DNA of 64,000 nt from Bdellovibrionales bacterium (lineage in GTDB: Bacteria; Bdellovibrionota; Bdellovibrionia; Bdellovibrionales; Bdellovibrionaceae), in contig JAFEAQ010000019.1 of the NCBI GenBank assembly GCA_018266295.1, positions 62,001-126,000 on the forward strand, in the 5' to 3' direction. The first letter of the stretch is position 1; every line of letters begins with the position of its first letter. The position numbers and the translations under genes were made by a program. Shown here piece by piece: positions 16,548-24,675 of the stretch. The notes beneath the pieces were generated by a model, which was not told where the DNA came from, searched no databases, and saw only the letters and a program-made list of their open reading frames with translations.

Positions 16548-17405
16548 ATGAAGATCTCAAGCCAGGGCCTGCAGGCCTTTACTCAGACAGCACTGACTCT
16601 TAACATCACTCAAGCTGCTGCCGACCTGGGCCTTACCCAGTCAGCACTTTCGCAGCGTCTCGCGGCCTTAGAAAAAGACCTCGAAGTGACGCTGTTTATT
16701 CGTGAGCCGCGTGGGCTTAAGCTCACGGAAGCGGGTCACAAGGTCCTGCGCTTTGCGAGCCTGAATCAGAAAGTCGAAGAAGAGCTTTTGTTTGAGCTCA
16801 AAGGGCATGCGCAAGAACTCGCGGGGACTTTCCGCTTCGCCGGCTTTTCTTCCGTTTTACGATCCGTGATTATTCCGGCTTTGGTGCCGTTTCTGCGAAA
16901 GCATCCGGGCGTGCATATCGATTTTCAGTCCTATGAGATGTTTGAACTGCCGGACGTTTTAAAATCGGCCAAGGCGGATCTCGCAGTGATGGATTATTCC
17001 CTGCAAAAGAAAAATATCCTCGAAGAGACTCTAGGTCATGAAGAGTACGTCGTGATTGAAAGTGCCAAGCAAGAAACGCCGGTGGATCTCTACTTGGATC
17101 ACGGACCTGAAGACAATGCAACGGAGTCGTTCTTCCGTGAGCAGGGCAAGGCTCCCGAGTTTTACCGTCGTTCATTCATGGGTGATGTCTATGGCATTAT
17201 TGATGGTGTTGAAGCGGGCCTGGGCCGCGCGGTGATGAGTAAGCATCTCATTGTGAATAACTCGAAGGTGAAACTGATCAAAGGATACGGGGCTTACAAG
17301 CGCCCCGTGGTATTGCATTACTTTGAACAACCTTATTATTCACGCCTGCATAAGAGCATCTTAAAAGAGCTGCAAGACAAGGCGCCGAAGTTTTTAAAAC
17401 CTTAG
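16548..17405 (+). CDS. LysR-type transcriptional regulator
   Basis: 285 aa. The N-terminal winged helix-turn-helix is typical (LQAFTQTALTLNITQAAADLGLTQSALSQRLAALEKDLEVTLFIREPRGLKLTEAG), followed by a linker helix and a PBP2-like co-inducer domain. It resembles ArgP/IciA-sized members, but the effector is unknown. Its divergence from the 16056-16442 gene makes that gene and the cytochrome the first candidates for its target. The stop overlaps by four bases that of the next, convergent gene. Confidence 0.88.
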   Translation: MKISSQGLQAFTQTALTLNITQAAADLGLTQSALSQRLAALEKDLEVTLFIREPRGLKLTEAGHKVLRFASLNQKVEEELLFELKGHAQELAGTFRFAGFSSVLRSVIIPALVPFLRKHPGVHIDFQSYEMFELPDVLKSAKADLAVMDYSLQKKNILEETLGHEEYVVIESAKQETPVDLYLDHGPEDNATESFFREQGKAPEFYRRSFMGDVYGIIDGVEAGLGRAVMSKHLIVNNSKVKLIKGYGAYKRPVVLHYFEQPYYSRLHKSILKELQDKAPKFLKP

Positions 17406-17785
17406 CGCATCCACACATGCACTGGTAGAGGCATGCCCGGGTTCTTCGCGCGCACATACATGCGCACGAATTTCACTTTGCTGGATTTGAAGTAGCCGGT
17501 GTACTCATGGCCGGCCGTCATAGCGCCATCAAGGCCCGACACTTGAGTGCCCCACAAGAAGAATGAAATGATATCGAAGCGGTCCATGATCGCATCGCTG
17601 CCGACAACGACTTTCACCTCCGAGTAAGTGCCCGGATTGTGAATGAGGATGTCGGTGTATTTTGGCGACTGCTGGTTTTCGAGCAAGGTCGTCGCGACGA
17701 CGGGAATCCACGCGTCCTCAGAGGCGAGGGCGGGCGAGGCATTGAACAAAAAAATCGTGCTGAGAGTCAGTAAAATATTTTTCAT
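17402..17785 (-). CDS. Exported protein of unknown function
   Basis: 127 aa with signal peptide MKNILLTLSTIFLFNASPALA. The mature sequence (TTLLENQQSPKYTDILIHNPGTYSEVKVVVG...HEYTGYFKSSKVKFVRMYVRAKNPGMPLPVHVWMR) looks beta-rich, without cysteines. No named family recognised. Its 3' end overlaps the LysR gene tail to tail. Confidence 0.7.
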   Translation of the reverse strand: MKNILLTLSTIFLFNASPALASEDAWIPVVATTLLENQQSPKYTDILIHNPGTYSEVKVVVGSDAIMDRFDIISFFLWGTQVSGLDGAMTAGHEYTGYFKSSKVKFVRMYVRAKNPGMPLPVHVWMR

Positions 17786-17852
17786 ACAGCCTTTCTATCG
17801 CGTGGAGGTGCCTGCTGCAAATGACGAAGTCTTGACGACTTATTCATATCCA

Positions 17853-18245
17853 CTAATGAGTCCACAGAGTTTCTTGCCACTGACCGCCGCGCAGAGTTTG
17901 CGCCTTGAGGATGTCTTCTTCTTTCCAGATACACAATGTGTAAGCCGGACCGCTGTGGTGGATGTAGCCGCAGTACATTTTATTGTCTGAGAAGTATAAA
18001 TACCCCTGACCATTCTTTTGGCCGTCTTGATAAGTCGTGACGAAGAGTTTTGTTTTTTCACCCTTCTTAGGCGAGATGAGCTTCACGACGATTTCTTGAT
18101 CGGCTTCTGGGCCGTTCCAATGTCCGACAAGATCGCTAGGTGCTTGATTCAATGGAAACGGAATGGGATCATCGCCAGGTCCTAAGCGGGCGGCCCAACT
18201 GAGAGAGAAGCTTAAAAGTGTCAGAAAAATCAAAAATGCTTTCAT
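17853..18245 (-). CDS. Exported protein of unknown function
   Basis: 130 aa, signal peptide MKAFLIFLTLLSFSLSWAA. The rest (LVGHWNGPEADQEIVVKLISPKKGEKTKLFVTTYQDGQKNGQGYLYFSDNKMYCGYIHH...TLCIWKEEDILKAQTLRGGQW) has the 'GxW...GxxxLYF...' rhythm of small beta-barrel lipocalin or DUF2147-like proteins, but no diagnostic motif. It starts 12 bases after the TPR regulator gene, so the two are probably one operon. Confidence 0.7.
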   Translation of the reverse strand: MKAFLIFLTLLSFSLSWAARLGPGDDPIPFPLNQAPSDLVGHWNGPEADQEIVVKLISPKKGEKTKLFVTTYQDGQKNGQGYLYFSDNKMYCGYIHHSGPAYTLCIWKEEDILKAQTLRGGQWQETLWTH

Positions 18246-18256
18246 GGTTATATCCC

Positions 18257-19336
18257 TCAGAGAATTGAAATCTTGGTGTCTTTATTCAGCAGATATCCGT
18301 CGCGTGATCTCAGAATATAAGTGTGCTGTTGTTGGTTTGGTTCAATCAAAGTTCGAATGCGCTTAATCGTAACATAGATACCATTGTCATGAATGGCAGG
18401 ATTGTATTTTTGTTGCCACAGTTTCTCTGCAAGATCTTCTTTAGAAAAGGGCACGCCGGGATTGGACATTAAAAGCTTCATCAAATCCATCAGAATAAAT
18501 TGGTTCTTGAGTTCAATCATTCCGTTATTACGTTCAATCAGAGTCTTTTTCTGCAAATCTAAAATCAGATCAAACCCTTGGGTTGGTGCGTCTCCGGCTC
18601 TACGAAGGAGATTATTAGTAACGCGCGCAAGACGCTTGAAATTCACAGGGTCGATCATGCGATGAGCGAGATTGAGGTAAATTCTCGCAGTCTCGTTGTC
18701 TCCGGACTCAAGATAGATGTGACCAATTTTCGCAGTGACCGACAAAGCATAGTGATGATTTTTCAAAACCTTCACGAGGTCGTACGCTTTCCAGGCATAC
18801 TCAATCGCGCGGACATTATTCTTTTGTGCGAGTTCTTGATTGGCTTTCAATAGCAGGACGGAAATTTGCAAATCGGTGCGTTGGATTTGCTGAGTGATCA
18901 TCTCAAGCTGTTTAATTTTTTCAGTCAGCTCCGCCGGAGGCCTTTTCAGTTGGTAAGCGGCTTGCACACAGCCGAAAAGTGCCTGCGCTAAAGTAAACAG
19001 GCAGTTACCTTCAATTGCAGAGCTGAGAGCTTCTTCAAAAAGCTGCAGGGCCTCGGTGGCTTTGCCTTCAGTAATCGCGTGATAACCTAAGAGATAACTA
19101 TGGGTCGCTAAACCTTTTTTACCAAGAGTCGCGAGGTGAGGAGAGATCTCGTGAATAAGACTAAGGCGCTTGTCGGTTTCTTCGAGCTCAAGATAAATTC
19201 TCAGGCGGATTAAAAGAGCCTCGATGTAGTTTGTATCTGTGGCATCCGTCTCACCACAGAATTTTTCGAGCGCATCGAGTGCTCTTAAAAATTCTCCTTG
19301 ATGGTAAAGGCTTTGGCCGAGATCAAACAAACTCAT
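18257..19336 (-). CDS. TPR protein with C-terminal OmpR-type winged-helix DNA-binding domain
   Basis: 359 aa. Residues about 1-250 are helical repeats of TPR type (LGQSLYHQGEFLRALDALEKF, AITEGKATEALQLFEEAL, IYLESGDNETARIYLNLAHRM). Residues about 270-355 form a winged helix of the OmpR/PhoB class (LMKLLMSNPGVPFSKEDLAEKLW...YVTIKRIRTLIEPN...YILRSRDGYLL). The order is the reverse of SARP/BTAD regulators, which have the DNA-binding domain first. No receiver or sensor domain is visible, so TPR-mediated protein contact may be the signal. It probably forms an operon with the next small exported protein. Confidence 0.82.
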   Translation of the reverse strand: MSLFDLGQSLYHQGEFLRALDALEKFCGETDATDTNYIEALLIRLRIYLELEETDKRLSLIHEISPHLATLGKKGLATHSYLLGYHAITEGKATEALQLFEEALSSAIEGNCLFTLAQALFGCVQAAYQLKRPPAELTEKIKQLEMITQQIQRTDLQISVLLLKANQELAQKNNVRAIEYAWKAYDLVKVLKNHHYALSVTAKIGHIYLESGDNETARIYLNLAHRMIDPVNFKRLARVTNNLLRRAGDAPTQGFDLILDLQKKTLIERNNGMIELKNQFILMDLMKLLMSNPGVPFSKEDLAEKLWQQKYNPAIHDNGIYVTIKRIRTLIEPNQQQHTYILRSRDGYLLNKDTKISIL

Positions 19337-19457
19337 CGAGGACAGGTTTTGTCATTTTTTGATGATTGCGGCAATGAAAATGACAGAAAATTAAATTATT
19401 AAACTCTGTGTTGTATCAAGGGCTTGAAGGATACAGGCGGGAAACAGCAAAAAAAAA

Positions 19458-19483
19458 AGACCGCCCAGAGGCGGCCTTTTTTA
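19458..19483. terminator. Terminator between the histone-like gene and the TPR regulator
   Basis: CCGCC-CAGA-GGCGG stem with flanking A and T runs, 25 bases past the stop of the histone-like gene on the minus strand. Confidence 0.65.
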
Positions 19484-19506
19484 TTCACGAGAAGTGAACT
19501 CAGAGA

Positions 19507-20043
19507 TTAGAAGTAACCTTCTTCATCGTCGTCGTTTTCTTCGTCTTCATCGTCATCGTCTTCATCATCGTCAGACTTGTTCGTTGTATCTTCCAAGTCT
19601 TCGAAAGAATCGTCTTCTTGCTCTTCAGCGTCTTCCCAACCTTCTTCTTCGTTGATTGGCTCTTCTTCGATATCAACCATGCTATCAAGTTCAGCTTCGT
19701 CGTCGAACTCGTTAGAGATATCATCCAAAGCAGTTTCAGGTTTGATTGCAGCAACAGTTGCAGCACCTACAACCGCACCGACTGCCGCAGCTTTAGCTTT
19801 TGGAGCTGGAGATTTTTTAGCTGCTTTTTTCGGAGCAGCCGCTTTTTTCGCTGCAGGCTTTTTAGCTGCTTTCTTAGGGGCAGCTTTCTTAGCAGCTTTT
19901 TTTGGAGCGGCCTTTTTAGTCGCTTTTTTCGCTGCAGGTTTTTTAGCGGCTTTTTTAGGAGCTGCTTTCTTAGTTGCTTTTTTGGCAGCCTTTTTTGGCG
20001 CCGCTTTTTTTGCTTTTTTAGTTTTCGATGCTTTTTTTGCCAT
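19507..20043 (-). CDS. Histone H1-like Lys/Ala/Pro-rich protein with a long acidic C-terminal tail
   Basis: 178 aa in two opposite halves. Residues 1-85 are almost only K, A and P, with repeats of the PKKAAKK(A/P)xKK type, like eukaryotic H1 tails and bacterial AlgP/HctB-type proteins. Residues about 110-178 are Asp/Glu-rich, ending in a nearly pure D/E run before GYF. A short Ala/Val hydrophobic stretch (KAAAVGAVVGAATVAAI) joins them. The basic half should bind DNA or RNA. The acidic half could mask it or act like a chaperone tail (inference). A strong hairpin covers the ribosome site. Confidence 0.85.
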   Translation of the reverse strand: MAKKASKTKKAKKAAPKKAAKKATKKAAPKKAAKKPAAKKATKKAAPKKAAKKAAPKKAAKKPAAKKAAAPKKAAKKSPAPKAKAAAVGAVVGAATVAAIKPETALDDISNEFDDEAELDSMVDIEEEPINEEEGWEDAEEQEDDSFEDLEDTTNKSDDDEDDDDEDEENDDDEEGYF

Positions 20044-20047
20044 GAGG

Positions 20048-20103
20048 TGCCCCCTTAGAAGTTAAATCGCATGGAATAGAGCCTAGCGATTTTTTAGGGG
20101 GCA
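20048..20103 (-). promoter_or_regulatory. Nested hairpin covering the ribosome-binding site of the histone-like gene
   Basis: Outer stem TGCCCCCT (20048-20055) / AGGGGGCA (20096-20103), inner stem AAATCGC (20064-20070) / GCGATTT (20086-20092), both perfect. On the minus-strand mRNA the 3' arm contains AAGGGGG, the only SD-like sequence, six bases from ATG 20043. Confidence 0.65.
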
Positions 20104-20114
20104 AGCAATAGATA

Positions 20115-20142
20115 ATTATACTCTCACAGTCTCCTGACCTAA
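20115..20142 (-). promoter_or_regulatory. Likely promoter of the histone-like gene
   Basis: Minus-strand TATAAT (20120-20115) is an exact -10. TTAGGT 16 bases upstream is a weak -35. Transcription would start just before the nested hairpin. Confidence 0.5.
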
Positions 20143-20166
20143 GTCCTTTACGTCACACTATGGTCA

Positions 20167-20919
20167 TTAGAAGCGGAAGTGGTCATCGATGATTGCTGCT
20201 ATAGAATCCGGCATTTGCGTATTCATGAAGAAGCCGCCATTGAAACCGCTCTTCGCAGGCACTGTGGCGAAATAACCAATCGTGTCCACGCCTCTGCGGA
20301 TCGGGAAATTGATTGCAACATAAGGATCAAATGGGCTGGAAAGAAACACTCCGACCACATTGACGCCGATGTAAAAATTGAACTTCACGTTATTTTTGCC
20401 TGGAATCGCAATCGCAACGCTTGGCAACTCGCCACTGGCGACCTGCGGAAGTGCATCTCCATTTGGCAAACGAGCAGGGTTTAAGAAGCTTGCTCCTTTG
20501 CGCACATAGCGTAAAGGAACACTCACCGCCAGGTAAGAAGCTCCCTTGTCGTCTTTGTAAGTCATGAAAGTGACGTCTGGAAGGTCTGGAATAGTTCCCT
20601 GAGCACTTTCGATATATGGATTTACCTGGAGTGGGAGGATCAGTAAAAGCGCATTGTTTGTCTTGTCGATATCAACGACCAAAGTACCGTCATCGCTACC
20701 GCCAGAGATCGTTCCTTTATATTGGAGCTTTTGATATGCATCCGGGTCGGCTGGATTGACACCTGGATCTACGCCACCATTGCCTACAGAGCTAGAGCGA
20801 TTGCCGCTATTGTCGAAAACCGAGTTAGCAAACTCAAAACCGCCGTTGCTGCCGCATGCAGTAAGGCTCAGAAGCGCGCAAGTGACTGCTAAACTTTTGA
20901 AGATGGTTGGTCGTAACAT
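20167..20919 (-). CDS. Lipoprotein of unknown function
   Basis: 250 aa from ATG 20919, which has GGGAGG upstream; an ATG five codons earlier is less well placed. The signal ends LLSLTACGSNGG, a canonical lipobox with lipidated Cys. A Gly/Asn/Ser-rich linker follows, then a beta-rich domain (KLQYKGTISGGSDDGTLVVDIDKTNNALLLILPL...VTFMTYKDDKGASYLAVSVPLRY...FNFYIGVNVVGVFLSSPF). No family recognised. Probably outer- or inner-membrane anchored. Confidence 0.78.
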   Translation of the reverse strand: MLRPTIFKSLAVTCALLSLTACGSNGGFEFANSVFDNSGNRSSSVGNGGVDPGVNPADPDAYQKLQYKGTISGGSDDGTLVVDIDKTNNALLLILPLQVNPYIESAQGTIPDLPDVTFMTYKDDKGASYLAVSVPLRYVRKGASFLNPARLPNGDALPQVASGELPSVAIAIPGKNNVKFNFYIGVNVVGVFLSSPFDPYVAINFPIRRGVDTIGYFATVPAKSGFNGGFFMNTQMPDSIAAIIDDHFRF

Positions 20920-21081
20920 AAGTCCTCCCGACACCTTATTTTTCGGATAAAGGTCGGGCAGACTTTAGTTAAATATTTGATATTATTAGTAAAATAGTTA
21001 TACAGAAAAATTCAAAATCCCCGGACCAAACGCCGGGCTTGTCGATAACTTTGGCGAAAAAACCGGGATCAGCTACGCGCC

Positions 21082-23319
21082 TTATGGTTTGAGTGCGAGG
21101 GAGTGTGAGCCACCGGCTGAGATCTTCGCCCATGTCAGGTCGGTTCCGATCTGTACAGGGGAGGACGTGGTCGTGGTATTTCCAGTTCCAAGCTGTCCCG
21201 AAGGATTGGTGCCCCAAGCCCAGAGGCTGCCGTCGGCTTTCTGCGCGATGACGTGTGACGCTCCGGCTTTCACTTTACTCCACGTTGTGCCGCTGCCGAC
21301 TTGAACCGGCGAAAAAGCATATTGATCAGAGCCGGGATTAAATCCGAGCTGGCCGCCGTCATTGCGGCCCCAAGCCCACAGCGTGCCATCGGTTCTAATT
21401 CCGATGGTGAAAGATTCACCGGCGGAAATCTGCTTCCAGTTTGTCACGGTTCCGACTTGGCGAGGGAAGTTGTAGAGGAAGCCGAGTTCGCCGAAGGTGT
21501 TGATGCCCCAGCCCCACATGGAGCCATCGATTTTAACTCCCATCATTTGGGCGTAACCCACAGAGGCCCGGGACCAGGTATCACTGCCGACTTGCACTGG
21601 TGAACTGCGGCTATTGCCACTGCCTTGGCCGAGCGTAAAGAAGCCACCGTAGCCCATCACCCAAAGAGTGTCGTCGCTTTTAATCGCTGCGGAATTGAAA
21701 GCTCCGGCGGAAACATATTTCCAAGAAGCCGACCCAATTTGTACCGGCGAACTGCGGTGAGTTCTGTTGCCGCTTCCGAGTTGGCCGTCGGAATTCCATC
21801 CCCACGCCCAAAGCGTGTTGTTGGTTTTTATCGCAAGCGTGTGCCAAACGCCGCAAGAGACGGATTTCCAGTCAGTCAGTGTGCCGACTTGAACAGGGCT
21901 TGTGATGGATTGGCTGGCGGAGCCTAGGCCGAGTTCACCGGAGTTGGCCTTGCCCCAGCTCCAAAGGGTGCCGCCGGTTTTCACAGCAACAGTGAAGTAA
22001 GAACCTGCGGAAACATCTTGCCAATCGGTGTCTGTGCCGACTTGGGTGGGGACCGAGCAAGCGGTGTACCCGCCGACTCCCAGTTGGCCATCGTAACCAG
22101 CGCCCCAGGCCCAGAGGGTGCCATCTGATTTAATCGCAACGTTATGAGAAGTTCCCGCGGCAATTTTCACCCACGTCGAGCCCGCACCGATTTGCACCGG
22201 AGAGCTTCGGCTCGTCGTTGCGCCATCGCCGATACTGCCGTTGCGATCAAGGCCCCAAGACCACAGTGTGCCGTCACTTTTTAGAGCCATCGAGCTCCAG
22301 GTATTGACGGTGGCTTTTGTCCATGTCGTGAGGGCGCCAATTTGAACGGGGTATTGTCTGACAGTGGTATTTTGTCCGTTACCCAACTGGCCGTCGTAAC
22401 CATTTCCCCAAGCCCAGAGTGTGCCGTCTGCACGCACCCCTAAGCCACCGCCGATGCCGGTGATGGTGTTTTGCTCGCTATCGATATTTCTTTGCGAAAC
22501 CTCAAGCCATGAATCTGTATTTGCTTGTATCGGTGTTGTTGATACAAAGCCGATCTGCCCCCAGGAGTTATCACCCATTCCCCAAAGAGTTCCATCGGTT
22601 TTCACCGCCATTGTATGCCAGCCGCCGCTGGTGATCGAGGTCCACGTCGTGTCCGTGCCCACTTGCACCGGAGAGCTGCGATTGATGAATGTGCTGTCAC
22701 CGACGGCGCCGTAGGTGTTGGATCCCCAGCTCCACATTGTGCCATCCGTTTTTATGGCAGCGCTGTGCGAGCCCCCCGCAGAGATTTTACTCCAGTCGGT
22801 GAGCGAGCCAATCAGCACCGGAGAGCTTCGGTTCGTGCGAGTGCCGTCTCCGAGCTGACCTTGTTGATTGTTTCCCCACGCATAGAGGTTGTTATTGGAT
22901 TTAAGAGCGAGCGAGTGATTGTTGTTAGTTATGATCGACGCCCAGTCGGTGAGAGCGCCCACTTGGACCGGTGAGCTGCGGTTGGTGCGAGTGCCGTCAC
23001 CGAGCTGGCCGTTGTTGTTGGTGCCCCAATTCCAAAGCGTGCCGTCGGTTTTCAGTGACAGAGCGTGGTTTGCTCCCGCGCAAATGTCACTCCAGTTTGT
23101 GAGTGCGCCGATTTGCACAGGTGCTGATTTGTCGAGGATCGTGCCGTCGGCCATTTGACCGAGGCCGTTTTCTCCCCAGGTCCATAAGCTGAGAGAAGTT
23201 GAAGCCGATGGTTGTTTCCAGAAAGCAAACGGAATCATTCCTCCCAAAGCTTCTTTGAAAGTGAGTAAAACCGAAGAGGCGAGAACAGACTTTAAAAACT
23301 GGCGGCGCTGATGTTCCAT
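21082..23319 (-). CDS. Tat-exported RCC1-repeat double beta-propeller protein
   Basis: 745 aa. The N-terminus has a twin-arginine signal (HQRRQFLKS, Arg5-Arg6) and a hydrophobic segment, so it should be exported folded. The rest is 14 RCC1-type repeats of about 50 residues with the frame 'G-T-L-W-x-W-G-x-N-x-x-G-Q-L-G-x-G...R-S-S-P-V-Q-V-G...W...I-x-A-G...H-S-x-A-L-K-x-D'. Fourteen repeats make two seven-bladed propellers. Repeats 5 and 12 are divergent or shortened. Such propellers mediate protein binding; extracellular RCC1 proteins of bacteria are poorly characterised. Transcribed alone. Confidence 0.88.
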   Translation of the reverse strand: MEHQRRQFLKSVLASSVLLTFKEALGGMIPFAFWKQPSASTSLSLWTWGENGLGQMADGTILDKSAPVQIGALTNWSDICAGANHALSLKTDGTLWNWGTNNNGQLGDGTRTNRSSPVQVGALTDWASIITNNNHSLALKSNNNLYAWGNNQQGQLGDGTRTNRSSPVLIGSLTDWSKISAGGSHSAAIKTDGTMWSWGSNTYGAVGDSTFINRSSPVQVGTDTTWTSITSGGWHTMAVKTDGTLWGMGDNSWGQIGFVSTTPIQANTDSWLEVSQRNIDSEQNTITGIGGGLGVRADGTLWAWGNGYDGQLGNGQNTTVRQYPVQIGALTTWTKATVNTWSSMALKSDGTLWSWGLDRNGSIGDGATTSRSSPVQIGAGSTWVKIAAGTSHNVAIKSDGTLWAWGAGYDGQLGVGGYTACSVPTQVGTDTDWQDVSAGSYFTVAVKTGGTLWSWGKANSGELGLGSASQSITSPVQVGTLTDWKSVSCGVWHTLAIKTNNTLWAWGWNSDGQLGSGNRTHRSSPVQIGSASWKYVSAGAFNSAAIKSDDTLWVMGYGGFFTLGQGSGNSRSSPVQVGSDTWSRASVGYAQMMGVKIDGSMWGWGINTFGELGFLYNFPRQVGTVTNWKQISAGESFTIGIRTDGTLWAWGRNDGGQLGFNPGSDQYAFSPVQVGSGTTWSKVKAGASHVIAQKADGSLWAWGTNPSGQLGTGNTTTTSSPVQIGTDLTWAKISAGGSHSLALKP

Positions 23320-23467
23320 AGAATAAGTTTAGGAACGCTCCGCTCAAGGCGAATACTGAAAATTCAAAATCAGGATTTCAAATTGTACCCATGTGTTCCA
23401 AAAAAGGTCCTGTTCCAATTTTTTCGACCACAAAAGGGCCAGTGCCGTGGGCTACGAAAAAAGAAAA

Positions 23468-23500
23468 ATGCCGATGGGGTTGGCCATCGGCATTTTATTT
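23468..23500. terminator. Bidirectional terminator after flagellin
   Basis: Perfect 10-bp stem ATGCCGATGG / CCATCGGCAT with 6-nt loop, A-rich on the left and T-rich on the right, so functional for the minus-strand flagellin gene. Confidence 0.88.
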
Positions 23501-23549
23501 TTTATCGAGCTCAGCAGCGAGCAGGGCCCGCCGCTTTTATTTCTGACTA

Positions 23550-24383
23550 TTAACCGATCAGTTTCAAAGCCAATTGGTTAACTTGGTTCGCTTGAGCAAG
23601 AGTCGAAGTACCAGCTTGCAACAAGATATTGTTACGAGTCATCTCAGAAGAAGCCTGAGCTACGTCAGTGTCACGGATACGTGAGTTAGACGCAGACATG
23701 TTCTCAGTAGCAACACCCAAGTTGTCAACAGTCGAAGTCAAACGATTTTGAAGGGCACCAAGATTAGCGCGAGTACCATTCACTGAAGTTTGAGCAGCAT
23801 CGAGGAGTGCAAGAGCTGACTGAGCACCTTCTTTAGAAGTGTAGTCAAGACCTGACAATCCGAGAGCATCGAGAGTTGCAACGTTTTCACCAGCGTGGAA
23901 AGTGATGCGATCTTCTTCTTGATTGTTGAACAAACCAACTTGGAAATCGAAGTCTGGTGTAGAACCATCCAACAATTTTGTAGTACCCCAAGTAGTTACT
24001 GAAGCGATACGTTGAATCTCAGATTTCAACTGTTGAACCTCTTTATCCACGAAACCGCGCTCAGTTTGTCCAACTGTATCAGAAGCAGCTTGGATACCCA
24101 ACTCACGAAGACGAACTACGATGTTGCCGATCTCATTAAGACCACCCTCAGCAGTTTGCACCATTGAGATACCATCGTTCGCATTACGTTGAGCTTGTAC
24201 ACCAGAGCGGATTTGAGCTTTCAAGTTTTCACTGATTGCCAAACCTGCAGCGTCGTCAGCAGCTTTATTGATACGGCTACCAGAAGCCAATTGAGCCATA
24301 GAGCTGTTGATTTGACGTTGGCTACCGATCAAGTTTCTTTGAGCGTTCAAAGCCGAAATATTTGTTGTTACACGCATTCCCAT
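23550..24383 (-). CDS. fliC: Flagellin
   Basis: 277 aa. The N-terminal D0/D1 (MRVTTNISALNAQRNL...LASGSRINKAADDAAGLAISENLKAQIRS...ANDGISMVQTAEGGLNEIGNIVVRLRELGIQAASDT) and C-terminal D1/D0 (LGALQNRLTSTVDNLGVATENMSASNSRIRDTDVAQASSEMTRNNILLQAGTSTLAQANQ) are highly conserved. The variable D2/D3 domains are nearly absent, giving a short flagellin. SD GGAGG lies 8 bases before ATG 24383; MR at the third codon is an alternative start. A long 5' region precedes it. No flagellin-class sigma-28 promoter is evident by eye. Confidence 0.96.
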   Translation of the reverse strand: MGMRVTTNISALNAQRNLIGSQRQINSSMAQLASGSRINKAADDAAGLAISENLKAQIRSGVQAQRNANDGISMVQTAEGGLNEIGNIVVRLRELGIQAASDTVGQTERGFVDKEVQQLKSEIQRIASVTTWGTTKLLDGSTPDFDFQVGLFNNQEEDRITFHAGENVATLDALGLSGLDYTSKEGAQSALALLDAAQTSVNGTRANLGALQNRLTSTVDNLGVATENMSASNSRIRDTDVAQASSEMTRNNILLQAGTSTLAQANQVNQLALKLIG

Positions 24384-24675
24384 TTAAAATTCCTCCGTTT
24401 AATAATTTATTTTTTTCATCTCAATACCTTCCTTGTTTTTATTTCCCCCGAGTCCATTTTTGTGGGGGCGGCATCCGAGCCGATTTTTATTTTCTTTGGC
24501 CTATTACTATTTAAGAAAACTAACTGAACATTCTATTGTTCGTTTTTTATCTCATCCGTGAAGGCCCTCCTTTCGGTTTACTAGGAGAGAGTGTGACCTT
24601 GTTGCTCTCTCTCCGGTCCGTCCTGGATCCACATTAGTAAGTGTGAATACAAAAACTCATTGATGCGTTTAAGAT
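24384..24675. other. Gene-free leader and spacer upstream of flagellin
   Basis: About 290 bases without a supportable gene. On the flagellin (minus) strand there are CCCCC/GGGGG arms around 24449-24469 and GGA motifs close to the start codon. On the plus strand a hairpin with perfect 8-bp arms GGAGAGAG (24584-24591) / CTCTCTCC (24607-24614) stands out. I see no confident promoter in either direction. Confidence 0.5.

Noticed and set aside
24466-24490. GCCGATTT on the plus strand as a FliA promoter
   Set aside because: No matching -35 at the required distance and no gene immediately downstream.
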